Shown piece by piece: positions 48,882-57,586 of a stretch of 64,000 nt of DNA. This DNA is from Sinorhizobium mexicanum (GTDB lineage: Bacteria; Pseudomonadota; Alphaproteobacteria; Rhizobiales; Rhizobiaceae), in assembly GCF_013488225.1 (NCBI RefSeq), contig NZ_CP041238.1:2071501-2135500 (forward strand), given 5' to 3'. Under the pieces are notes generated by a model that was not told the origin of the DNA, searched no databases, and worked only from the letters and a program-made list of their open reading frames with translations. The number at the start of each line of letters is the position of its first letter. The first letter of the stretch is position 1. The position numbers were made by a program, and so were the translations under genes.

Positions 48882-50210
48882 GTGGTGTCTGGTCGTTCGG
48901 CAAACGGCGCCTTTCGAAAGCGCAAGCAAAGCCACGTGCTTATCCTGGCGAGCGGCGACAAGGTGCGACACATGACCGTCCGCCCGTGGATGGCGGCGCT
49001 GGCTGCCTCCGTCATCGGGGTCTTCAGCATTGGTTATCTGGCGGCCACGACCTACCTAGTCCTGCGCGACGACCTCATTGGTGGCACGATCGCTCGCCAA
49101 GCCCGTATGCAACACGAATACGAAGACCGAATCACTGCTCTCAGGGCGCAAGTAGATCGGGTGACGAGCCGGCAATTGCTGGACCAGCAAGTCGTCGAGG
49201 ACAAAGTCGAGAAGCTCCTGCAGCAGCAGTCGGCGCTATCTTCGCGCAGTGACAAGCTTGGTGCCTTGGCGGCAAGTGCCGACACTTCCGAAGGCCTAGG
49301 CGATGAGGCATCTCCTGCGGCTGACCCGCTCGCTTTCGATAAGCCTGCAGATGCGAAAGCTGGGGTGGAGGCAATTGAAGAGATCATGGGGTTGAACAGG
49401 GAGGCCGGCGCAACGCCGATCCGCCTCGGCGCCCTCGGCTACGCACCTGCCCAGCCCGAAAATGGCGAAAAGGAAACCGTCTCCGATCGGGCGGACCGGA
49501 TATTTTCCAAAGTCACGCTTTCGCTCAAGGACGTCGAGCGCGATCAGATGGCCCGCATGGAGCATTTGACGAGCAGCGCGAACCGGACGTCTGAAACCAT
49601 CAGGACGATCGTTGAGCGCACCGGCGTCACACTGTCGGCCGGCACGACGGAGGCTGCTGCGAGCAAGGTCGATGGAAATGCGATCGGCGGACCGTTCGTC
49701 GAACCGCAGGATGAGGACCCGTTCGGGAAATCGCTTGCCGCGCTCGATAGCGCGCTTTTGGAATTGGAGGAAACCCGCGACGCCGCCCGCAAGTTGCCGC
49801 TCCTAAGTCCGGCACCCGCCAGCGATGTCACCAGCAATTTCGGCAACCGGCTGGATCCGTTTATGGGGCGACTGGCGCTTCACGCGGGCATCGATTTTCG
49901 AGTATCGATCGGCACGCGCATTCGCTCGGCGGCCGCTGGGACCGTCACCACGGCCGGCCCGACGGGCGGGTACGGCAATATGGTCGAAATCGATCATGGC
50001 AACGGCGTCGTAACCCGTTATGCCCACCTGTCGGTCATTCTCGTCAATGTCGGCGACCATGTGCGAGCAGACGACGTCATCGCCAAGTCCGGAAGCACCG
50101 GGCGATCGACGGGTCCGCATCTGCATTATGAAGTTCGCTTGGACGGCCGCGCCATCGATCCAGTGCATTTTCTTCGCGCCGGCACGAAGCTCGCGGGCTT
50201 GATGAACTGA
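48882..50210 (+). CDS. M23 peptidase with coiled coil, cell-envelope
   Basis: About 442 residues: a cytoplasmic basic N-terminus, one transmembrane helix (MAALAASVIGVFSIGYLAA), a long coiled coil with Gln/Glu repeats, a variable linker, and a C-terminal LytM/M23 domain. The zinc ligands are in LHAGIDFRV and HLHYEVRLDG with the TRYAHLS segment between, so the peptidase appears active. Such proteins cut peptidoglycan cross-bridges or activate amidases. GTG 48882 (or 48885) after GGGGGTGAT is the best start; an upstream TTG frame lacks a ribosome site. Confidence 0.88.
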   Translation: MVSGRSANGAFRKRKQSHVLILASGDKVRHMTVRPWMAALAASVIGVFSIGYLAATTYLVLRDDLIGGTIARQARMQHEYEDRITALRAQVDRVTSRQLLDQQVVEDKVEKLLQQQSALSSRSDKLGALAASADTSEGLGDEASPAADPLAFDKPADAKAGVEAIEEIMGLNREAGATPIRLGALGYAPAQPENGEKETVSDRADRIFSKVTLSLKDVERDQMARMEHLTSSANRTSETIRTIVERTGVTLSAGTTEAAASKVDGNAIGGPFVEPQDEDPFGKSLAALDSALLELEETRDAARKLPLLSPAPASDVTSNFGNRLDPFMGRLALHAGIDFRVSIGTRIRSAAAGTVTTAGPTGGYGNMVEIDHGNGVVTRYAHLSVILVNVGDHVRADDVIAKSGSTGRSTGPHLHYEVRLDGRAIDPVHFLRAGTKLAGLMN

Positions 50211-50313
50211 CGTCTACGAGCGCTAATATCGTCTCCTTACGCTTGACAAGAAATGGACAGATTCGCACTCGTTTACCTTTCATTGCTTCAACGTGCTGGA
50301 TTTCTTGACTTTC

Positions 50314-50352
50314 GGCGCCTTTCGGCTTAAGAGCGCCGCCACGTGGTGGCGC
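50314..50352 (+). promoter_or_regulatory. Alternative-hairpin leader of the helicase gene
   Basis: Three complementary blocks, GGCGC (50314-50318), GCGCC (50333-50337) and GGCGC (50348-50352), allow two exclusive hairpins; the second includes CCACGTGG and is followed by ATTTTCC. The layout resembles an attenuator or RNA thermosensor. It ends 56 bases before the start codon. Confidence 0.4.
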
Positions 50353-50407
50353 ATTTTCCATCGATCGAGCAGTGTTCTATTGAACCGGAACGGAAACAGT
50401 TTCCCCT

Positions 50408-51916
50408 TTGACCAATTTTGCTGACCTTGGCCTGAGCCAAAAAGTTCTCTCCGCCGTTACCGATGCGGGCTACGCAACTCCTACTCCGATCCAGGCCGGG
50501 GCCATCCCTCCGGCGCTGCAACGCCGTGACATTCTGGGTATAGCACAGACCGGAACCGGCAAGACGGCGTCCTTCGTTTTGCCGATGCTGACGCTGTTGG
50601 AAAAGGGTCGTGCCCGCGCCCGCATGCCGCGCACGCTGATCCTCGAGCCGACGCGCGAGCTCGCCGCGCAGGTCGCGGAGAACTTTGACAAGTACGGCAA
50701 GAACCACAAGCTCAACATCGCGCTTTTGATCGGTGGCGTTTCCTTTGATGAACAGGACCGCAAGCTCGAGCGCGGAGCCGATGTGCTGATCTGCACCCCC
50801 GGCCGCCTGCTCGACCACTTCGAGCGCGGCAAGTTGCTGATGACCGGCGTCGAGATCCTTGTCATCGACGAAGCGGACCGCATGCTCGACATGGGTTTCA
50901 TCCCTGACATCGAACGAATCGCGAAGCTCATTCCCTTCACACGCCAAACGCTGTTCTTCTCGGCGACGATGCCGCCGGAAATCCAGAAGCTTGCCGACCG
51001 CTTCCTGCAGAATCCGGAGCGTGTGGAGGTGGCCCGTCCGGCCTCTACCGCGAACACCGTGACGCAGCGGTTCGTTGCCGCACATGCCAAGGACTATGAG
51101 AAACGCGCCGTCCTGCGCGATCTGATCCGCGCCCAGGACGAATTGAAGAACGCAATCATCTTCTGCAATCGCAAGAAGGACGTTGCTGATCTGTTCCGTT
51201 CGCTCGATCGCCACGGCTTCTCCGTCGGCGCATTGCATGGAGACATGGATCAGCGCTCGCGCATGGCGATGCTCGCCAATTTCAAGGACGGCAATATCAA
51301 GCTGCTCGTCGCTTCAGATGTAGCCGCGCGCGGGCTGGATATTCCCGATGTCAGCCATGTCTTCAATTTCGACGTCCCGATTCACGCGGAAGACTATGTT
51401 CACCGTATCGGCCGCACCGGCCGCGCAGGCCGTTCCGGTGCTTCTTTCACGCTCGTCACGAAGCGCGACACGAAATTCTCGGATGCCATCGAGAAGCTGA
51501 TCGGCCAGAAGGTCGAGTGGCTGAACGGCGATCTTTCCGAGCTTCCGGAACCGATGGAAAGCCATGACACCGGTCGCAAGGATCGTGGCCGCGATCGTCA
51601 TAAGGACCGCAAAAAAGATGTGGAACGTTCCGGCAGGGGCCGCTCCGAACATAGATCTGATACTGCCTATGCCGATAGTGCGGCTGAACTCGAACCAGTC
51701 GCGGAAAGGGCGGAAGCGGTGAAACCGGAACGCAATGCAGACAATGGGCGCGGCCATGCCGGCCGCAACGATCGGCCTGGCCGTGCGCAGAATGCCGCCA
51801 ATGACGACAACCGCGACCGCCGCAACCGGCATCGTCGCGATCATGACGACGGTCCGACGCCCGTCGGTTTTGGCGATGAGATCCCGGCCTTCATGTTGAT
51901 CGCCGGCAAGGCTTGA
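50408..51916 (+). CDS. DEAD-box RNA helicase, RhlE-like
   Basis: ATP-dependent RNA helicase of 502 residues. The Q motif (PTPIQAGAIP), motif I (AQTGTGKT), motif Ia (PTRELAAQ), motif II DEAD, motif III SAT, and motif VI (HRIGRTGRAGR) are all present. A C-terminal tail of about 120 residues is rich in Arg, Asp and His (GRKDRGRDRHKDRKKD) and ends in a conserved PVGFGDEIPAFML motif. The TTG start is the first in frame before a conserved TNFADLGLS. The Nudix gene begins 12 bases after the stop. Confidence 0.94.
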   Translation: MTNFADLGLSQKVLSAVTDAGYATPTPIQAGAIPPALQRRDILGIAQTGTGKTASFVLPMLTLLEKGRARARMPRTLILEPTRELAAQVAENFDKYGKNHKLNIALLIGGVSFDEQDRKLERGADVLICTPGRLLDHFERGKLLMTGVEILVIDEADRMLDMGFIPDIERIAKLIPFTRQTLFFSATMPPEIQKLADRFLQNPERVEVARPASTANTVTQRFVAAHAKDYEKRAVLRDLIRAQDELKNAIIFCNRKKDVADLFRSLDRHGFSVGALHGDMDQRSRMAMLANFKDGNIKLLVASDVAARGLDIPDVSHVFNFDVPIHAEDYVHRIGRTGRAGRSGASFTLVTKRDTKFSDAIEKLIGQKVEWLNGDLSELPEPMESHDTGRKDRGRDRHKDRKKDVERSGRGRSEHRSDTAYADSAAELEPVAERAEAVKPERNADNGRGHAGRNDRPGRAQNAANDDNRDRRNRHRRDHDDGPTPVGFGDEIPAFMLIAGKA

Positions 51917-51927
51917 CTTTCGGCCTC

Positions 51928-52335
51928 ATGGCACTTCCCGGCGTCGATTTCCCCGGTGTTGGTTGCGGACTCGCAATCGTGCGCGACGGCAAGATCCTGC
52001 TTTGCCGGCGCCTCAAGGCGCCAGAGGCGGGCCACTGGAACATCGTCGGGGGCAAGGTCGACCATATGGAACGCGCCGAGAATGCGGCGCGCCGAGAGGC
52101 GGAAGAGGAAAGCGGCCTTTCGATCCATTCGACCCGCTTTCTCTGCGTCAGCGAACAGGTGATCGAAGCCGACCAGCAGCACTGGATTTCGCTCATCTAC
52201 GTCACGGAAGATTTTTCAGGTGAGCCGCATCTCACCGAACCGGACAAGCTCTCCGACATCGGCTGGTTTGATCTTTCCGCCCTGCCCCAGCCGCTCTCGC
52301 GTTTCGCCGCCGACGCGCTTCGGGCCCTCGCCTGA
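51928..52335 (+). CDS. Nudix hydrolase
   Basis: A 135-residue pyrophosphohydrolase. The Nudix box matches exactly: GKVDHMERAENAARREAEEESGL is the G-x5-E-x7-REUxEExGU pattern. The N-terminal ILLCRRLKAPEAGHWNIVGG is typical of nucleotide-cleaning (MutT/NudG-like) members. The substrate is unknown. Start ATG 51928 gives the usual length and follows the helicase stop closely, so the two genes are likely cotranscribed. Confidence 0.9.
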   Translation: MALPGVDFPGVGCGLAIVRDGKILLCRRLKAPEAGHWNIVGGKVDHMERAENAARREAEEESGLSIHSTRFLCVSEQVIEADQQHWISLIYVTEDFSGEPHLTEPDKLSDIGWFDLSALPQPLSRFAADALRALA

Positions 52336-52368
52336 GCTCTTGGCCTCGTTAGTTCGGGCAGCACCACT

Positions 52369-52692
52369 CTACTTTCTTGTTCTGAGCGCCGCCGCGTAGG
52401 CGATCCTCACCCAGCGCGCCATTTCGTCCGGGTCGTCGAGTGCCGGATCGGGAATGCTCCAATAGGGCATCTTCACGCTTTTGCCTTTGCCGTCGTAGGC
52501 CCACTGGCGGCAGCCCGCCTGCTCGTACTCGGGCGCCGATTCGGCGTCGCCTTTGAGAAGGATTTCGCCGTCGACTTCGAGCGCGAAGATCACGCCTTCG
52601 AAATAGATGCCCTTGCCGCCGAACATGCGGCGGATCGTCACCGGTCCCAGCGTTTCGAACATCTCCTCGATCGCCGCATTGTCCATCGTCAC
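52369..52692 (-). CDS. TfoX N-terminal domain protein
   Basis: A 107-residue protein made of a TfoX/Sxy N-terminal domain only. The characteristic RRMFGGKGIYFEGVIFALEVDGEILLKGD core is present, and the C-terminal TfoX domain is missing. Its ATG overlaps the stop of the preceding MoeA/MobA-like gene by four bases (ATGA), so it is the last gene of the cox-type maturation operon. No function is known for such stand-alone domains. Confidence 0.85.
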   Translation of the reverse strand: MTMDNAAIEEMFETLGPVTIRRMFGGKGIYFEGVIFALEVDGEILLKGDAESAPEYEQAGCRQWAYDGKGKSVKMPYWSIPDPALDDPDEMARWVRIAYAAALRTRK

Positions 52693-54305
52693 TCCTTCAG
52701 TACGCCGCCTGCGGCGATGATTGCGTCCGGGGTGTCGAGATCAAGGCGCGCCGCTTCACCAAGCTCGACGTCGATGACCGGGAGCCCGCATCGTTCGACG
52801 ATATGCCGTGCCCCGACGTCGCCGACGAGTTGCCTGACCGCGGCGAAGGTCTCTTTCGGCAGGATGACGGGATTGCCGCGCTGGCCTTGCGAAACGGCGC
52901 GCACGACCGCTTGCCTGCCTTCGCCGTCGAAGACTTCAATCATCTTGTGCAGGTGATCGGCGGTAATACCCGGCATGTCCGCCAGCATCACGAGAGCGCC
53001 GCCTGCCTCCGTTCCGAGCGCGGTCACGCCTGCTACCAGCGAAGAGGCCATGCCGGCGGTGTAGTCCGGATTCGAGGCAAACTCCACAGGCAGGCCTGCG
53101 AGCGCGGCGCGAATATCCGCTTCGCGGTGTCCGGTTACGACGACCACCTTTCCGGCATCGGCGGCGAGTGCGGTTTCGACTGTGCGCCGGACCAGTGGAA
53201 CGCCGTCGAACTCGGCCAGGAGCTTGTGTCCGCCGCTAGCCCCCATCCTGCTTGCCCGCCCCGCAGCCAGGACGACGATTCGTGCCGGGCCTCGCGGTGG
53301 ATTGGCGGTTTGCTCTCGCGGCTGCGGCCGCGTCGGGATCTCGTTCAGAAGGCCGCCGACACCGAGGCCGGTTATATCCTCAGAATTCGGCCATTCACCG
53401 GCAAGCAGGCGGTCGAGAATCCAGTCGAACCCGTTTTCCCTGGGACTGCGTGCGCAACCCGGTGCCCCGACGACAGGACTTTCGGCAATTCGGCCCAGGA
53501 CCAGAAGATTGCCCGGATCGACCGGCATTCCGACATGTTCGACGACTCCGCCTGCGCGTCGGATTGCCGCCGGAATCACGTCGTCCGGATCGGAGACTGC
53601 CGAAGCGCCGAAGATGACGATCAGGTCATGGGCCGGCTTGAGATCGGCGATGGCGGCGGCAACCGCCGCCTCCGTATGCGCCACACGACGTTCCGTGACG
53701 AGATGGCTTCCGGAGCGCAAGAGCCGGGCTGCGAGAACCGCATGGGTCTTGTCCATCACTTGCGGCTTGAGCGACGGCAACTCGGTTGCGATCAGTCCCG
53801 CGCGGTGTGGCACGAACGGTTTCACCTCAAAGGCAGGCTCCGCTCGCAGTATACGCTCCGCCTGTTCGACGAACGGCTCCGCTACCGCCAGTGGGATGAT
53901 CTTGATCGTCGCCACCATGTCGCCCGTTTCAACCGCCGTGTGATCGGCGAGACAGGCGAGCGTGATCGCCGGATCGATCCGGTTCAGCCGGTCGACGACA
54001 GTGCGGTTTGCAACGAAAAGGCCAGAAACGGTGGCGTGGGCATTCACCCGGCCGGTCGCTGCTTTTGAAAAGCGCAGGTGGTCGGGAGCGATCGCCGCGG
54101 CGATGCGTGCCGCCGCCTCGTTTTCGAGTAGGTCATCGGCATCGAGCCGGGCGACGATGACCTCCTCCACACCGGCTTCGGCAAACGTCGCGATGTCCGT
54201 TCGGCTCAGCCGGTGGCCTTTCGGCAATCGCTGCGCTCCGGTTTTCATTGCGTGTGCAAGAACAGCGCCCTCGGCATCGGCGAGCCGTGCGGGACCAAAT
54301 CTCAT
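52689..54305 (-). CDS. MoeA-like/MobA-like fusion for molybdenum cofactor
   Basis: A 538-residue fusion. The N-terminal part (about 1-340) resembles a MoeA/MogA-type molybdopterin-binding domain (VIFGASAVSDPDDVIP and PGCARS). The C-terminal part (about 345-538) is a MobA/MocA-like nucleotidyltransferase, with the LAAGRASRMGASGGHKLL start and the LADMPGIT motif. It is likely to build or attach the cytidine dinucleotide form of molybdopterin used by xanthine-oxidase-family enzymes. It overlaps both neighbours by four bases, which indicates strict coupling. Confidence 0.85.
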   Translation of the reverse strand: MRFGPARLADAEGAVLAHAMKTGAQRLPKGHRLSRTDIATFAEAGVEEVIVARLDADDLLENEAAARIAAAIAPDHLRFSKAATGRVNAHATVSGLFVANRTVVDRLNRIDPAITLACLADHTAVETGDMVATIKIIPLAVAEPFVEQAERILRAEPAFEVKPFVPHRAGLIATELPSLKPQVMDKTHAVLAARLLRSGSHLVTERRVAHTEAAVAAAIADLKPAHDLIVIFGASAVSDPDDVIPAAIRRAGGVVEHVGMPVDPGNLLVLGRIAESPVVGAPGCARSPRENGFDWILDRLLAGEWPNSEDITGLGVGGLLNEIPTRPQPREQTANPPRGPARIVVLAAGRASRMGASGGHKLLAEFDGVPLVRRTVETALAADAGKVVVVTGHREADIRAALAGLPVEFASNPDYTAGMASSLVAGVTALGTEAGGALVMLADMPGITADHLHKMIEVFDGEGRQAVVRAVSQGQRGNPVILPKETFAAVRQLVGDVGARHIVERCGLPVIDVELGEAARLDLDTPDAIIAAGGVLKE

Positions 54306-55009
54306 CTTGCACCTCCCGCCCGGCCCGTCGGATCACGGCGGCGCAGGGCTTCGATGATCTCGGCCAGGATCGCGACGGCAATTTCGGCGGGGCTCGCCGC
54401 GCCAATGTCGAGGCCGATCGGGGCCTTGATCCGATCGATGGCGTCCGTGGGCACGCCTGCCTGTCCCAATCGTTCGACGCGTGCTGCATGCGTTTTGCGG
54501 CTGCCGAGCGCGCCCACATAGAAACAGCGCGCTTCCAGAGCCGCCCGGATCGGATGATCGTCGATCTTCGGATCATGCGTAAGCGCGGCGAGTGCCGTGT
54601 AGCGGTCGAGTGGCCTCGAAGGCAGAACGTCTTCCGGCCATTCAGCCAGGAGTTCGACGGCACGGAACCGCTCAGGTGTCGCGAACGCAGTGCGCGGATC
54701 TATGATCGTCATGTCGAATCCGGCAACCGTCGCCAGCTCGGCAAGCGCCTGGGAGATGTGAACGGCGCCGATCGCAACGATGCGCGGTGGCGGCAGATGG
54801 ACATTGACGAAGAGCGATCGTCCCTCGACCGCCGCAACGCCTGCGCGTCCCGAGCGCAATGCCGCGACGATCAGGCCGTCCCATTCCGGCGGAAAGCGCG
54901 CGCCTTCGAGAAAAACCTGACTGGCGCCGTCCGAAAGATCGGTGACGACCACGGCCGCCCGTCGCGCGGCACGCGCTGCATTGATTGCTTGAAGGGTGGA
55001 GCGTTCCAT
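54302..55009 (-). CDS. XdhC family protein, C-terminal Rossmann type
   Basis: A 235-residue protein with a short N-terminal part and the XdhC C-terminal Rossmann-like domain: RIVAIGAVHISQALAELATVAG and DPRTAFATPERF are the motifs, followed by YVGALGSRKTHAARVERL and APIGLDIGAASPAEIAVAI. XdhC proteins bind molybdenum cofactor, help its sulfuration and insert it into hydroxylases. Here the N-terminal CoxI half is a separate gene (55012). Starts two bases after that gene and overlaps the next by four. Confidence 0.88.
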   Translation of the reverse strand: MERSTLQAINAARAARRAAVVVTDLSDGASQVFLEGARFPPEWDGLIVAALRSGRAGVAAVEGRSLFVNVHLPPPRIVAIGAVHISQALAELATVAGFDMTIIDPRTAFATPERFRAVELLAEWPEDVLPSRPLDRYTALAALTHDPKIDDHPIRAALEARCFYVGALGSRKTHAARVERLGQAGVPTDAIDRIKAPIGLDIGAASPAEIAVAILAEIIEALRRRDPTGRAGGAR

Positions 55010-55011
55010 CG

Positions 55012-55371
55012 TCAGCCGTCAACTCTTTCGACATAGACCCGGATGCGGCCGCCGCAGGAAAGGCCGACGCGCCAGGCCGTCTCGTCGGCAACACCGAATT
55101 CGAGGATCTTGGGTGTTCCTGATTCGATGATGTCCATTGCCTCGGCGATGACGGCGCCTTCGACGCATCCGCCTGAGACGGATCCCTGGAAATTCCCTTC
55201 TTCATCGATCACCAGATGGCTGCCGATCGGTCGCGGTGCAGAACCCCATGTCTCGATGACGGTCGCAAGCGCCACTTTGCGTCCGTCGTTGCACCAGGTT
55301 TCGGCGATCTTCAGCGGGTCAAGAATATTGGGCTCATTCGACATGTTGGCTACCCGTTGTTTGTGTCTCAT
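55012..55371 (-). CDS. coxF: XdhC/CoxF family protein, N-terminal domain only
   Basis: A 119-residue protein carrying the XdhC/CoxI N-terminal domain: ALATVIETWGSAPRPIGSHL, GSVSGGCVEGAVI and VGLSCGGRI. The cysteines SGGC and SCGG are conserved in the family. It is proposed to work with the C-terminal XdhC gene next to it. The start at 55371 overlaps coxE by four bases; ATG 55344 (MSNEPNILD) is a credible alternative. Confidence 0.85.
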   Translation of the reverse strand: MRHKQRVANMSNEPNILDPLKIAETWCNDGRKVALATVIETWGSAPRPIGSHLVIDEEGNFQGSVSGGCVEGAVIAEAMDIIESGTPKILEFGVADETAWRVGLSCGGRIRVYVERVDG

Positions 55372-56627
55372 GCCGTTCGCGCACGCAGAAAGCGTCGCGG
55401 ATCGGCGCCCTGCACACCTTGACCGGACAGCGACTTCACCAGTTCGGCCACAGACTCAAGATTGTGCACCGCCCGGAATTCGTCAACATGCGGCAGCATG
55501 GCCCGGACGCCCCGGGCGCGTGCTTCAAAACCGTCGAAGCGCAGCAGCGGGTTGAGCCAGATGAGGCGCCGGCAAGAGCGATGCAGTCGATCGATCTCGA
55601 CTTCGAGTTCTGCCGTGTCATCGCGCTCGAGGCCGTCGGTGATCAGGAGGACGATGGCACCCTGCCCGAGCACCCGGCGCAACCAACGCCGGTTGAATTC
55701 GTGAAGCGTTTCTCCAATGCGTGTGCCACCAGACCAATCCTTGACCGCTGCCACGCATTCGTCGAGCGCTTCGTCGGGATCGCGGTTGCGCATCTGGCGC
55801 GTGACATTCGTCAGCCGCGTCCCGAAAAGAAACGTGTGAACGCGTTGTCGCTGTTCCGTCAGCGCGTGCAGGAAATGCAGGAAAATCCGCGTGTACTGGC
55901 TCATCGATCCAGAAATATCGGCGAGCACGACGAGCGGCGGGTGAACAAGGCGCGGCTCGCGAAAGCGCGGCAGAATCAACTCGCCGCCAAAGCGCATTGC
56001 ATCGCGCATGGTGGCGCGCGGATCGATCCGCGCTGGCCGATGGGCAGCGCGAAAGCGACGGGTTCGGACGCGATCCAGCGGCAATATCAGGGATGACAAG
56101 ACCTTCCGCGCCTCCGCGATCTCCGCGGCGGTCATCTGCGCGAAATCCGCCTTGCGGAAGAGCTCGCGACCGGAGACCGTGTCGCGGGCATCTATCTCGA
56201 TTTCCGGTTCGTCGCGCGGCGGACGGGCGTCGTCCCTTCCTGCGAGGAGTGCCTCGCGGAGTCGCTCCGCGCCCGCACGCCTAGCGCGATCTTCCCCCTG
56301 CCGCTCGGGTGCAATCGGCGACAGAAGAGCGATCATCTTCTGGACGAGGTCGCGCGACCGCCAGAAGAGGTTGAACGCTTCGTCGAACAGCAGCTGGTCC
56401 TCATGACGCTTGACGAACGTGCATTGAAGGGCGGCATAAAACTCGTTGCGAGACCCGATCCCGATCAAGGTAGCGGCATCGATGGCGTCAGCAATTGCGG
56501 CGGGACCTATTCTCATTCCTGCCCTTCGAAGAGCGCGGGCAAAGAATACGATGTTGTCGGCAAGTTTGCCGTCGCCCGGCGCGACAGAAGAAACTGCGAC
56601 CGAAGAAACTATTTGGTCGTCCACCAT
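55368..56627 (-). CDS. coxE: VWA-domain protein CoxE-like
   Basis: A 419-residue protein with a von Willebrand A domain in its C-terminal half. The metal-ion-dependent adhesion site is complete: DISGSMS (about residue 235), then GGTRIGETL and a later TDGLERDD. CoxE proteins act with the MoxR ATPase CoxD to assemble the copper-molybdenum site of CO dehydrogenase or related hydroxylases. It begins five bases after coxD and overlaps the next gene. Confidence 0.88.
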   Translation of the reverse strand: MVDDQIVSSVAVSSVAPGDGKLADNIVFFARALRRAGMRIGPAAIADAIDAATLIGIGSRNEFYAALQCTFVKRHEDQLLFDEAFNLFWRSRDLVQKMIALLSPIAPERQGEDRARRAGAERLREALLAGRDDARPPRDEPEIEIDARDTVSGRELFRKADFAQMTAAEIAEARKVLSSLILPLDRVRTRRFRAAHRPARIDPRATMRDAMRFGGELILPRFREPRLVHPPLVVLADISGSMSQYTRIFLHFLHALTEQRQRVHTFLFGTRLTNVTRQMRNRDPDEALDECVAAVKDWSGGTRIGETLHEFNRRWLRRVLGQGAIVLLITDGLERDDTAELEVEIDRLHRSCRRLIWLNPLLRFDGFEARARGVRAMLPHVDEFRAVHNLESVAELVKSLSGQGVQGADPRRFLRARTA

Positions 56628-56632
56628 GACGG

Positions 56633-57562
56633 TCAGCCCTGAGCCAGGAGTTCGGCCTTGACCTCGGCAAGCAGCTTGCGCCCCTCCGCACCCTCGATCC
56701 GGGCGATATCATCCTGGTATTTGAGCAGCGTGCCGAGCGTGTCGGCTATCGTTTCCGGATCGAGCGCCAATCGGTCAAGTTCGGTGAGCGCCGTCGCCCA
56801 GTCGATCGTCTCCGCCACGCCGGGGTTCTTGAAGAGATCAATCGCCCGCAGTCTTTGGACATAGGCGACGACTTCCCGCGAGAGAGTGGCGCTACAGCCG
56901 GGCACCTTGCGCCGGATGATCTCCAGTTCCTGTGCCGCCTTCGGATAGTCGACCCAGTGATAAAGACAGCGTCGCTTCAGGGCGTCATGAATTTCGCGGG
57001 TGCGGTTGGTCGTGATGATGACGATCGGCGGCTCATCCGCTTTGATCGTCCCGAGCTCGGGGATCGTAACCTGAAAATCGGAAAGCACTTCCAGAAGGAA
57101 AGCCTCGAAAGCTTCGTCGGTGCGGTCGAGTTCGTCGATCAGGAACACCGGGGCCCGGCCCACGCCAGCGGATATTGCCTGAAGCACCGGGCGGCGGATC
57201 AGAAACCGTTCGGAGAAGATGTCGCCCTCGATCCTTTGGCGATCGACCGTGCCGGCCGCCTCCGAAAGGCGAATTTCCAGCATCTGCGCCGGATAGTTCC
57301 ATTCATAGACGGCTGAGGAGACGTCGAGCCCTTCGTAGCATTGCAGCCGGATCAGCGGGCGATCGAGCGAACGGGCGAGGACCTTGGCGATCTCGGTCTT
57401 GCCGACACCGGCCTCGCCTTCCAGAAACAGCGGGCGCTTCATTTTCAGCGCCAGGAAAAGCACCGTCGCAAGTTGAGTTCCGGCGAGGTAATTCTGTGCC
57501 TCCAGCATTGCCATCGTCTCGTCGATGGATTGCGGCAGCTTTCCCGTCTCGTGTTTCGCCAT
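56633..57562 (-). CDS. coxD: MoxR-family AAA+ ATPase CoxD-like
   Basis: A 309-residue AAA+ chaperone ATPase. Walker A is GEAGVGKTE (about residue 55), Walker B is VFLIDELDRTDEAFEAFLLE, and sensor motifs (TTNRTREIHDALKRRCLYHW) are clear. In the carboxydotrophic cox cluster CoxD promotes assembly of the [CuSMoO2] centre. Together with the VWA gene it forms a MoxR/VWA pair. The preceding flavin reductase gene ends 24 bp upstream. Confidence 0.92.
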   Translation of the reverse strand: MAKHETGKLPQSIDETMAMLEAQNYLAGTQLATVLFLALKMKRPLFLEGEAGVGKTEIAKVLARSLDRPLIRLQCYEGLDVSSAVYEWNYPAQMLEIRLSEAAGTVDRQRIEGDIFSERFLIRRPVLQAISAGVGRAPVFLIDELDRTDEAFEAFLLEVLSDFQVTIPELGTIKADEPPIVIITTNRTREIHDALKRRCLYHWVDYPKAAQELEIIRRKVPGCSATLSREVVAYVQRLRAIDLFKNPGVAETIDWATALTELDRLALDPETIADTLGTLLKYQDDIARIEGAEGRKLLAEVKAELLAQG

Positions 57563-57586
57563 GTTTCCTCCACAGCCGAAGAAAAC

